NCBI GenBank assembly: GCA_905221605.1
Contig: CAJNDS010002165.1
Location: 207,001 to 271,000 of the forward strand
DNA length: 64,000 bases
Reading direction: 5' to 3'
Source: Symbiodinium natans
Lineage: Eukaryota > Sar > Dinophyceae > Suessiales > Symbiodiniaceae
Position 1 is the stretch's first letter, and each line of letters begins with the position of its first letter. The translations under genes were made by a program, and so were the position numbers. The notes beneath the pieces were generated by a model. It made no database searches. It was not told the origin of the DNA and saw only the letters and a list, made by a program, of their open reading frames with translations. Positions 31,701-43,700 of this stretch are shown here, one piece after another.

Positions 31701-34700
31701 CCAAGTGCTGCGTCGTATGCGAACTGTTTTCTTTGCTCGGCTTGGCTCTGGCTGGCTCTGGAATTCTGACTCGCTGTTAGCAACTCTTGGGCGGTCTTGG
31801 GGTGGGCCATGTCTGCATTCCACGATGTGTTTACCAGCGCGCCACCTCCAGAGCACACCCTAAACCCTGAAGCCCTAAAACCCCTAGAGCCTAGAGCCCT
31901 GAAACTCTGGGATCCGTCCTTCTCCTTCTCAGACAAGGCCGTCGTGTTCTTGACTCCTTTCTGCCGTCGCCGCCGCCTCAGGGAATGAGTTGAGCTTAGG
32001 GTTTAGGACCTATACTTGCAGGTTCATGGTACTTATTAACCAAGTATAACTGTGCTTATGACTGTGCACTTAAGGGGCCTGTAAGTGGGTTATCCGTACA
32101 GCTATAATAGGTTAAGAAGTACCATGAACCTCTAGACCTTACACCAACAGTTTTTTCCTTCTGCTCCTGCAGGGCCTCGCAAAAAAAAACAACAACAAAA
32201 AACGGACCAAACGCGGCCAACTCTTTGCAGGGTTGAAGGCCTCCACCCTCGTGCTCCCCAAACACCCTGAAATCCAAACACAAGGACCTGTAATCGAGTC
32301 TACGGTGTTCGTCCATGCCCATGTCCTGCAAGCATGTGCGGCAGTAGCGGTACAGTACGGCTCAAATAGCGACGCTGAAGGCCCAAAGAGGTCCTAGAGA
32401 AAGCGATGAGTAAAAAGGGTACCCTTCTTGGTTCAATGGGACTCAGTACCCCTGAACGAAAGGAATAAGGGACCACTCTTGCAACCAAAAGAAAGTCCAA
32501 GCCCGAACACCTAAACCCAGAGCCTACAAGCCAACTTTAATCCCCAAACCTCTGCCCCACACCCCACACCCCAAACCACAAAACCCGAAACCCCTAAACC
32601 CTAAACCCGAAACCCCAAAACCCCAAGAGCCCAACCCTAAACCCTAAACCACAATCCCTAAACCCCAAACCCGAAACACCCTCCAAATGAAAACTTTGCA
32701 AAACCAGCCCCAAACCCTAAACCCTAAACCCTAAACCCTAAACCCTAAACCCTAAACCCTAAACCCTAAACCCTAAACCCTAAACCCTAAACCCTAAACC
32801 CTAAACCCTAATGAATACTTTAGAAAACCGGGGCAGCTTCTGGAGATCGAAGACGTCCAGCTCGGAGTCTTCGGGCTCCGCCTTCACCTCCGCTGCCGGC
32901 TCCGGCTCCTGGGCTCCGAGGTTGCGAGGGTAGGTTTAAGGCTTAGGGTCTAAGGCGTAAGGCCTGAGGCCTAAGGCCTTAAGGCCTAAGGCCTAAGGGT
33001 TTAGGGTTTAGGGTTTAGGTTTTTAGGGTTTAGGGTTTAGGGTTTAGGGTTCAGGGTGTAACGGCCGCAGATCCTACGGCCCATGATTAGTTTTCCCCTG
33101 TGTGGTATATGTGTGTGTGTGTGGAATAAGACCTTACCTGTTTTGGATGAAGAGGGGTCATCTCTAAGACCTCTCCTAAACCCTAAACCCTAAACCCTAA
33201 ACCCTAAACCCTAAACCCCTCTAGGAAAGGTTGTGGTCTCCATGGGGGGGGGGGGGGGCACTTCTCCCACTTTTGGCGCCTTGTGGCGAAAGGGTTTAGG
33301 GTTTAGGGTTTAGGGTTTGGGGTTTGGGGGGGGGGGGGGGGGGGGGGGGGGTTGGGAGGGGAGTCCTGGCTCATAGCAACTCCAGGAGTTATACGCCCTA
33401 AACCCTTATAGTGCTTTAAAGACTCAGGGTCTAGGGTTTGGTTTCGGGTTTCGGGTTTAGGGGTTTACCCTGCACTTGAAGGACGCCATCCTGCAGAGGA
33501 AGCCTGATCCTAAAACCAACATCCTAAAGCCAAGCCTGGAACCCACCCCCCCCCCCGGGAAAGCCAACAAGCCGTAAACCCATGTCAGAAATTGTCTGAA
33601 CCATGGGCCCTTCTTTGTGGCTTTGAAACATGAAAACTAAACTGTAATTCATGAAGCGCCAATGTAAGTAAAGATTGCATGACGCACTCGTGCACACACA
33701 TACATGTATACATACATATGTATACATATATTAATACAGAAATAAACAAATAAACAAATAAATAAATGAATGAATGAATGAATGGAAAAAATGTGTGTAT
33801 ATATATATATATATATATGGCTCTAGCGTTTCATAACCCCCCCCCCCCAAAAAAAAAAAAAAAAAACATAATTTAGAGGGAACCTGCCCTGACGCCATGC
33901 GGCTGGGCCGTCCTTCGCCAGAGGAGCCGGCTTCGGCTTCGGCTTCGGCTTCGGCTTCGGCTTCGGCGCCGGCGATGGCGGGGAGGGATCACGGACACCT
34001 GCATGGTTTGGGTTGTGGCTTTTTAGGACTTGAGGGTTTAGGGTTTAGGGCTAGGGTTTAGGGCTTAGGGCTGAGGGCTTCAATTCAGGGTTTAGGGGAT
34101 AGGGGGGGGGGGGGTTAAGGGTTACATAGGGTTTTTCGGCTGGGAGGGTGTTGGGGTTAGAGATGCGTTTTGGCTTTTGGCGGTCTTGAAACAAGCTCTG
34201 AAACCCTACAAAAGCTCTTGAAAGCCCCACAACACCCACGAAACCCCGGAGGCCAAAACACCCTGAACCCTTAAACCCCAACCCCCCACCCCAAAAGCTC
34301 CAAACCCTAAGCCCTAAATCCTCAACGCTATAAACCCTATAAACCCCATAAACCCTATAAACCCTATAAACCCTAAAAACCCTATAAACCCTAAAAACCC
34401 TATAAACCCTAAAAACCCTATGAACCCTATAAACCCTATAAACCCTAAAAAACCCTGAAAAAACTTAAAAAACCCTAAAAAAACCCTATGAACCCTATAA
34501 ACCCTATAAACCCTATACACCAAATATAAACCCTACATACCCTAGAAACCCTAAACCCTAAACCCTAAACCCTATACCTAAACCCTGAAAATCCCCTTCG
34601 GTGGCACCTCGGGCTGCCGCAGGCTTCTTCTTCGCCTTCGGGGACGCCTTGCTCTTGGCCTTGTCTTGAGGGTTTAGGGTTTAGGGTTTAGGGTTTAGGG

Positions 34701-37700
34701 TTTAGGGTTTAGGGTTTAGGGTTTAGGGTTTAGGGTTTAGGGATTGGGGTTTCTAGGGCTTTGTAGGTTTTTGTTTGAAATCTGGGAGGGGGTTGACCCT
34801 AACCCTAAACCCTAATCCCTAAGCCCTAAACCCTAAACCCTAAACCAGTTGGGGATCAGGGATCGAACCTTCTGGGGTAGGCTGTGGATCGCGGAAGGTT
34901 TGGACTTAGCTAGGGCATCAGGGCCATGAACGAAGATAGGGTTCAGGGTTTAGGGTTTCGGGTTTAGGGTTTAGGGTTTGGGGTTTAGGGTGTAGGGTTT
35001 GGGGTTTAGGGCTCGGGGTTTAGGGTGATACGATCGAGCTCTACAACATCCAGCAAACCCAAGAAAATGAGCTTAGACAACCAAAATGCCCAAGAACTGC
35101 CAAACGCGAAAACCTACCCTAGCAAAAAGGAGGCGAGCAAGAAGATAGCCGTTAAAGCCGCAACACGTAGGTTGAACAATCGCACTTTAGGCAACAACCG
35201 GTCCTCTAACGACCATCATCGTGCTCATAACCCTCGTCAGGACGCAGATAAACGGAGAACACTAACAAAAATCATCGTGATAGTAATAACAATGATAACG
35301 AGAAGAAGAAAATCTTACCAGTAATTGGCAATAAAAGTCTTAATCTCAGTAATAATAATCATCATACACATAAACATGGTCATTAAAACTACCATTTGCT
35401 TAAACACCCCCAAAGAATATACTACCCTTCTAAGGAAGAATTTGCTTTCGTTTGTTTTTATTCTTAGGCAGCTAGAATAAGAAAAAACAATCACGACCGC
35501 AACATTGAAAACAATAACAAGGATAATCGGCCTCACAATAATGATGATAAGTCATGATAACAGGAGCTTAAACCCTAAACCCTAAACCCTAACCCCTAAA
35601 CCCTAAACCCTAAACCCTAAAGACGGCCTTGCCCGCGGCCGGGCGCTCGCGCCTGGTACGCCGCTTGGGCGCGGCTTGGGGCTCCTGGGCATTGGCGCGT
35701 TGGCAGCGGGGGGGGCTTCTGGGAAGTTAAGGGCTATAAAGAACTTAGGGTTTAGGGTTTGGGGTTTAGGATTTAGGGTTTAGGGTTTAGGATTTAGGGT
35801 TTAGGGTTTAGGCTTTTAGGCTTTTAGGCTTTTAGGCTTTTAGGCTTTTAGGCTTTTAGGCTTTTAGGATTATTTGGGATTTAGGGTTCAGGGTTTAGGG
35901 TAGTGAGGATGTAGCGTTTGGGGTTTTTGGGAAGAGGTTCGGGTGTCTAGTTCGGTCTGAGGGTGGACCGTAGGCTCTGTAGCCGGGTTTGAAGGAAGTG
36001 GGGCGTTCTGTGAGGTTTAGGGTGTCAGGGGTTCTTAAGGTTAGCCCTGTAGTCCCCAATCCCGATAAACCCTATAGACCCGAAAACCCAAAACCCTACG
36101 CTAGCCCTTTGGAGAGGATGGACAGATTGGAGAGCCAAATTGCTTGCTAGTGCATGCTGGTTCCTAAGCCCTAAGCACTGAACGAATCTGGTAGAACCAC
36201 ATCTACCTCTTAAACCCTAAAACCTATAAACCCTAAACCCCCAGTGCAGGGTGTGCCTGTTGCTTACGCCCTGGAACCCCAAACCCTACATCCTAAACCC
36301 TAAACCCTAAACCCTAGCCCTCAACCCTAAACCCTGAACCCCAAAGCCCCCAAAGCCGGGTTTAGCGTTCGGTGCTGGACTGCAATATGCCACCGCTCCA
36401 CAAGGCTCGAAGCCGTGAACTGTTCCGGGTTCAGGGTCTTTGGGTTTAGGGTTTTCGGGCTTAGGGTTTTAGAGGTCTGAGGTTTTAGTGCGAAGAACCT
36501 CCTAAAGGTACTAAAGAGGTCTAAGGTTTAGGCCACGCCTCTAAACCCTAAACCCTAAACCCTAAGCCCTAAACCCTAAACCCTAAACCCTAAACCCTCA
36601 AACTTAGCCACACTCGGTCCTCCGACCCGCTCTCCGAAGAGCTGGAGGAGGAGCTTGAGGAGGAAGAGCCCATCGATGACGCGGGCGATATCGAAGGTGA
36701 GGATGCAGCGGCAGCCTTCTTGACTGTTGGTTTAGGGTTTAGGGTTTAGGGTTTAGGGTTTAGGGTTTAGGGTTTAGGGTTTAGGGTTTAGGGTTTAGGG
36801 TTTAGGGTTAGGGTTTAGGGTTTATGCAGGGCTCAGGGCTTAGGGCTTAGGGTTTAGAGTTTAGGGCTTAGGGCTTTAGGGTTCAGGGTCGAGGTATTGC
36901 GACGTAAACAAGGTTTGAGGTGAGAGATAGTAGGGGGCTCGAGTCTACAGGGCCTCATCTGCGGCCTCGCACTTCGAGACCCAAGCCGAAACTGCTCAGA
37001 CCCCTGGGAGGATCCAAAAAAATAGAGCCCCCAAATAGGGTTTAGATTAGAGTTTAGGGTTTAGGGCTACCCTGTACTACTATTGGGTCATTCTTAGGAA
37101 CCCTTAAGGGGATCTGTTTTTGGGATCCTCCCAGGGGTCTGGGGTGGTCGTCTTGTATGTACTTTGTAGGAGGAAGTGTCTTGTTTCTAATCACCTCCAG
37201 CTCTGCCCTTCCTATATTATATGGCGGTACGTGCTATCAGCAACTCCCCACATACTGTGTGATCAACTCAGCTCCGAAGCCCAAGCCCCAAACATTAAAC
37301 CCAAAACCCAGAAGAACGAAGCGGGCTTTCGAGTCGCGGGGTCCCAAACCCCTAAACCCTAAACCTAAACCCTAAACCCTAAATCCTACATGTCAATATT
37401 GCAACCAAGAGGCCTGACTGACTTGCTCGGAAGCTTCTGCCACCTCGTCGACGTCCTTCGCGGGTTGACAAAGACACGCTGCCCGTCCTTAATATGGGGG
37501 AACACCCCAACCCCGAACCCGAAACCCTGCCAAGCTGGGGTGTAGGGATGTAAGCCTGCAGAGTAACTTTATTACGGCTTAGGGTTTAGGGTTTAGGGTT
37601 TAGGGTTAGGAACCTTAGGATGTCGGCCATGGCCAGTTCTCTACATCAGGACCCCTTTCCAAGTACCTAGAGTTTGAGAGGAAGAGGACCCAGGGCCTAC

Positions 37701-40700
37701 GAAACAACCCCAAACCCTAAAGCCTACAGTCCCTAAGCCAGTCCTTCTCAGCGGCCTCATCCATCTGCGTGTCAGTTTCGGGCATCTCGTGCCCCGCCTC
37801 CTCTTGGTCCTTCGTCTTGCATGGGGCCACAGAAGTCGCATCGAGTTAAAGGGTAAACCCTAAACCCTAAACCCTAAACACTAAACCCTAAACCCTAAAC
37901 TAAACCCTAAACCCTAAACCCTGTACCGTATACCCTAAGTACACCTGATAAAATTATACTAAGCCAAAACCTTCAAACCCCCCAAAACCACCCCAAACCC
38001 TAAAGCCTATAGTCCCTAAGCCAGTCCTTCTCAGCGGCCTCTTCCATCTGCGTGTCCCTAGTTTCGGGCATCTCGCGCCCGGCCTCCTCTTGGTCCTTCT
38101 CATTGTGCGTGGCCCTAGAAGTCACACAGGGTGACAGGGTTTTGGGGCTCAGGACGAGCCATACTTGTACTGCATACCCTATAATCACACTTCATACCAC
38201 CTTAAAACCCAAACACCCAACCACCCCCAAATCCTAAAGCCAAGAATCCCTAAGCAAGTCCTTTTCGGCGTCCTCTTCCATCTGCGTGTCCCCAGTTTCG
38301 GGCATCTCGTGCCCCGCCTCCTCTTGGTCCTTGCTAGTGTACGTGGCCCTAGAAGTCACATAGGATAATGGGGTTTTGGGGCTTGGGGCAAACCATATAC
38401 CCTATGCCGCATACCTTTTATTGCATACCCAAACTACACTTCATGCCAGCCTAAAACCCAAACACCAAACCACCCACAATCCATAAAGCCTACAATCCCT
38501 CGCCAGTCCTTCTCGGCGGCCTCTTCCATCTGCAGCTCCCCAGTTTCGGGCATCTCGCGCTCCGCCTCCTCTTGGTCCTTCTTATTGTACGGGGCCCTAG
38601 ACGTCACATTGACATAGGGTGATAGGGCCCCTTGTACAGCACACCCTATAGCTACACTTCATACAACCCTAAAACCCAAACACCAAACCACCCACAAACC
38701 CTAAAGCATGTAGTCCCTAAGCCAGTCCTTGTCGGCGTCCTCTTCCGTCTGCAGCTCCCCAGTTTCGGGCATCTCGCGCCCCGCCTCCTCTTGGTCCTTG
38801 TGATTTGTACTTGGCGCTAGAAGTCCCATGGGGTGATAGGCTTTTGGGGCTTAGGGCGAGACATGCTTGTCCTGCATACCCTAAACTTACACTTCATGTC
38901 AGCCTAAAACCCAAACACCAAACCACCCCGAACCGTAAAGCCTACAATCCCTCGCCAGTCCTTTTCGGCGGCCTCTTCCATCTGCGTGTCCCCAGTTTCG
39001 GGCATCTCGCGCTCCGCCTCCTCTTGGTCCTTCTTATTCAGGAAGGTTCTGGAACCGAACCGGAACCGCACGAACCGAACCGCCACGAACCGAACCGCCA
39101 AAACCGGCCAGCAAACACGAACCGTAGGAACCGCGAACCGCAAGCGAACCGAAAACCGGAACCGTTTCGACAGCGAACCGGTTTCGGCCAGGAGCCCAAG
39201 TCAAATAGAGCATGATACTGAAAGGTTTGGGTCCCTCCAAACTTGTTTTGAAACAATCAAACTGTCGCAAAAACATGACTCGGTTCTCGGCTAACCCTCC
39301 AAAATTGAAGGGTCTTGGAGGTGCAAGGCTTGAAGATATCATGGTTTTATCCGGATTTGCAGGGCCTAGAATCAAGTTTTGGCCCCTTCAAACTCGTCAT
39401 TGGAGATGCGCACAGAGCCCCAAACATTTCTGTCACGATTGGAGTGAAGAGGTTTTGTCCAGGTTTCGAGGTCCTTAAACCTATATTGCATGGTCTCGGG
39501 GGCCAGAAGGATAATTCCAATCACCTAAACTTTCTACTATTTCGGGGTACGCAGGGCAGTTTCCAGGTTTGGACCTCCCAAAACGTGCAGTTTTCCAGGT
39601 TTGGACCTCCCAAAACGTGCAGGTTTCCAGGTTTGGACCCCCTAAACGTGCAGGTTTCCAGGTTTGGACGCCCCAAAATGTGCAGGTTTCCAGGTTTGGA
39701 CCCCCCAAACGTGCAGGTTTCCAGGTTTGGACCCCCAAAACGTGCAGGTTTCCAGGTTTGGACCCCCCCAAAATGTGCAGGTTTCCAGGTTTGGACCCCC
39801 CAAACGTGCAGGTTTCCAGGTTTGGACCTCGCCAGGATTGGACCCCCAAAACGCGCAGGTTTCCAACCCTCCGGGTTTGGACCCCCCAAAACGTCGACGT
39901 TTCCAGGTTTGGACCCCCCTAAAACGTGCAGGATTCCAGGTTTGGACCCCCCAAACGTGCAGGTTTCAGGAGGTTTGGACCCCCCAAAACGTGCAGGCTT
40001 CCAGGTTTGGATGCTTTTCGGAGACCCTGGATCCAATGGCCCTGGCCACGCGAACTGAAGGTAGGCTCCGTTCACATGGCCTGGCCATGCGAACTGAAGG
40101 TCGGTTCCGTTCACATGGCCGCCCATGTGAACTGAAGGCCATGCGAACTGTGGGTAGGCTCCGTTCACGTGGCCCTGGCCATGCAAAGTGAAGGTAGGGA
40201 ACTGAAGCTAGGCTCCGTTCACATGGCCCTGGCAATGCGAACTAAAGCCAGGCTCCGTTCACATGGCCCATGCGAACTGCAGGTTTCCAGGTTTGGACCC
40301 CCCAAAACGTGCAGGTTTCCAGGTTTGGACCCCCCAAACGTGCAGGTTTGGACCCCCCAAACGTGCAGGTTTCGAGGTTTGGACCCCCCAAAACGTGCAG
40401 GTTTCCAGGTTTGGACACCCCAAACGTGCAGGTTTCCAGGTTTGGACCTCCCAACACGTGCAGGTTTCCAGGTTTAAGACCCAACACGTGCAGGTTTCCA
40501 GGTTTGGACCCCAAACATCGTTGGCGGTCCAAACCTGGAAACCTGCACGTTTAGGGGGTCCAAACCTGGAAATCTGCACGCACGTTTGAACCTGGAGACC
40601 TGCACATTTTGGGGGTCCAAACCTGGAAACCTGCCAAATCTGGAAACCTGCACGTTTTGGGGGGTCCAAACCTGCAAACCTGCAAACCTGCGCGTTTGGG

Positions 40701-43700
40701 GGGTCCAAACCTGGAAACCTGCACGTTTTGGCAGGTCCAAACCTGGAAACCTTTTGGCACCAAACCTGGAAACCTGCACGTTTCAGGGGTCGCCGCAGGT
40801 TTCCAGGTTTGGACCCCCCCAAAACGTTGACGTTTCCAGGTTTGGACCCCCCGAAACGTGCAGGTTTCCAGGTTTGGACCCCCCAAACGTGGCTTTTGGT
40901 GGCTTTTCGGAGACCCTGGATCCAATGGCCCTGGCCATGCGAACTGTGGGTAGGCTCTCTGGCCATGCAAACTGAAGGTAGGGAACTGAAGCTAGGCTCC
41001 GTTCAACTAAAGCTGGGCTCCGTTCACATGGCCCATGCGAACTGCAGGTTTCCAGGCCCCCCAAAACGTGCAGGTTTCCAGGTTTGGACCCCCCAAACGT
41101 GAGGTCCAAACGTGCAGGCTTCGAGGTTTGGACCTGCCAAAACGTGCAGGTTTCCAGGTTTGGACCCCCTAAAACGTGCAGGTTTCCAGGTTTGGATCCC
41201 CCATACGTGCAGGTTTCCAGATTTGGACCCCCCCCAAAACGTGCTCGTTTCCAGGTTTGGACCCCCAAAACGTGCAGGTTTCCAGGTCGGGACGCCCAAA
41301 ACGTGCAAACCTGCACGTTTGGGAGGGTCCAAACCGGCAAACGGGTCCCAACCTGGAAAACTGCACGTTTTTCGGGTCCAAACCTGGAAACGTCAACGTT
41401 TTGGGGGAACCTGCACGTTTTGGGGGGTCCAAACCTGGAAACCTGCACATTTTGGCAGGTCCAAACCTGGAAACCTGCAGGTCCAAACCTGGAAACCTGC
41501 ACATTTTGGGGGTCCAAACCTGGAAACGTCAACGTTTTGGGGGTCCAAACCGGACCTGGAGACCTGCACGTTTTGGGGGTCCAACCCTGGAAACTCATCG
41601 TTTTGGGGGTGTCCAAACCTGGAAACCTGCGGCAGGTTTCCAGGTTTTGGACCCCTGAAACGTGCAGGTTTCTAGGTTTGTCAGGTTTCCAGGTTTGGAC
41701 CTGCCAAAACGTGCAGGTTTCAAGGTTTGGACCCCCCAAAACGTGCAGGTTTCCAGGTTTGGAACCCCTAAACGTGCCGGTTTGCAGGTTTGCAGGTTTG
41801 GACCGCCCCAACGTGCACAAAACGTGCTTTCCAGATTTGGACCCCCCCAAAACGTGCACGTTTCCAGGTTTGGACCCCCCAAAACGTGCAGGTTTCCAGG
41901 TTGGGACCCCCAAAACGTGCAAACCTGCACGTTTGGGAGGGTCCAAACCTGCAACCGTGCACGTTTTGGGGGTCCCAACCTGGAAAACTGCACGTTTTTC
42001 GGGTCCAAACCTGGAAACGTCAACGTTTTGCAAACCTGGAAACGTCAACGTTTTGGGGGGTCCAAACCTGGAAACCTGCACGTTTTGGCAGGTCTAAACC
42101 TGGAAACCTGCAGGTCCAAGCCTGGAAACCTGCACGTTTTGGGGGGTAAAAACCTGGAAACGTCAACGTTTGGGGGGTCCAAACCTGGAAACCTGCACGT
42201 TTGGGGGTCCAAACCTGGAAACCTGCCCTCAAGGAAAAGTTTTGGGGAGTCGAAACATATCAGAAGGGTCCAGAACATGAGGGCTTCGGCGTGTTTAGGG
42301 CTTTCGGGTTTTCTGGAACCGAACCGAACCGAACCGAAAACGCACAGAACCGCTAGGAACCGGAACCGCCGAACGAACCGAACCGCTACGAACCGCCGGC
42401 CCGCGAACCGAAACGAACCGAACCGAACCGGAACTTTACTGCTTATTGTACGGGGCCCTAGACGTCACATTGACATAGGGTGATAGGGCCCCTTGTACAG
42501 CACACCCTACAGCTACACTTCATACAACCCTAAAACCCAAACACCAAACCACCCACAAACCCTAAAGCATGTAGTCCCTAAGCCAGTCCTTGTCGGCGTC
42601 CTCTTCCGTCTGCAGCTCCCCAGTTTCGGGCATCTCGCGCCCCGCCTCCTCTTGATCCTTGTGATTTGTACTTGGCGCTAGAAGTCCCATGGGGTGATAG
42701 GCTTTTGGGGCTTAGGGCGAGACATGCTTGTCCTGCATACCCTAAACTTGCACTTCATGTCAGCCTAAAACCCAAACACCAAACCACCCCAAACCTTAAA
42801 GCCTACAATCCCTCGCCAGTCCTTCTCGGCGGCCTCTTCCATCTGCGTGTCCCCAGTTTCGGGCATCTCGCGCCCCGCCTCCTCTCTTTTCCGTACTCAA
42901 GAGGTTTGGGGGAGCTCAGCCCGAACCCTACACCCTTGAACCCGAAACCCCCAAACGTCTAAACCCAGCCCGCAAGTTTTGGGGTTTATAGTTGTCGCCC
43001 ACTGGCAAGACTTAAGCTCCATTCGACAGATGTACAACTTGGGATGTTCCCCCCCCCTCATTCTAACGGGGATTATCGTAACCCCACTCCAATCCCTACT
43101 AAGGACTGTTAGTATAAAAGGGGGAACATCCAAATGTACAATAGTCACCCTCAGCCCTTCGCCATGAATGCTGAACTATCCCTAAACCCTAAACCCTAAA
43201 CCCTAAACCCTAAACCCTAAACCCTAAACCCTAAACCCTAAACCCTTACTTGAAGGTTCATGGTACTTACTCACCAATGATAGCTGTACTTATATAACTG
43301 TACTTATAAGCCTCTTAAGTGCCCTAATATGGCTAGAAGTACAGTTATAAGTACAGCTATAATTGGTTAGTAAGTACCTTGAACCTCCAAGTACATGGGT
43401 GGCTGTCAACTTATGATTCCCCTTAGGGGTTTAGGGTTTAGGGTTTAGGCTTTTGGGGTACCCTAAATATGCGGTACCGGATTATAACGGGGATCCAAAA
43501 AGGGACCGCAATTTTTGACAACCACCCATGTGCAATCCCCAAAGCCGAAACCCTGAGCCTAGTAAAGCCCTCAAACCCCAAGCGCCCCAAAAACCCAGAA
43601 ACCCAAAAAACACCCACACACAAAACACACCAAAAAAAACAAAACTCCTAAACCCAGCCCAAAAAAAACTCCAAAAACACAAAATTCCCAAACCCCACAA

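Noticed and set aside
39046-42436. AACCG-rich stretches as LTRs of a retrotransposon
   Set aside because: They are only about 130 bp, not identical, not at the very ends, and no gag-pol frame lies between. The outer CAG inverted ends and 6-bp duplication fit a DNA-transposon-like element better.
39315-42483. Open frames up to 432 codons across the 31-bp repeat array
   Set aside because: They occur in several frames on both strands with the same FQVWTP / LETCTF-like strings from one DNA unit in two orientations. This is repeat translation, not a gene.
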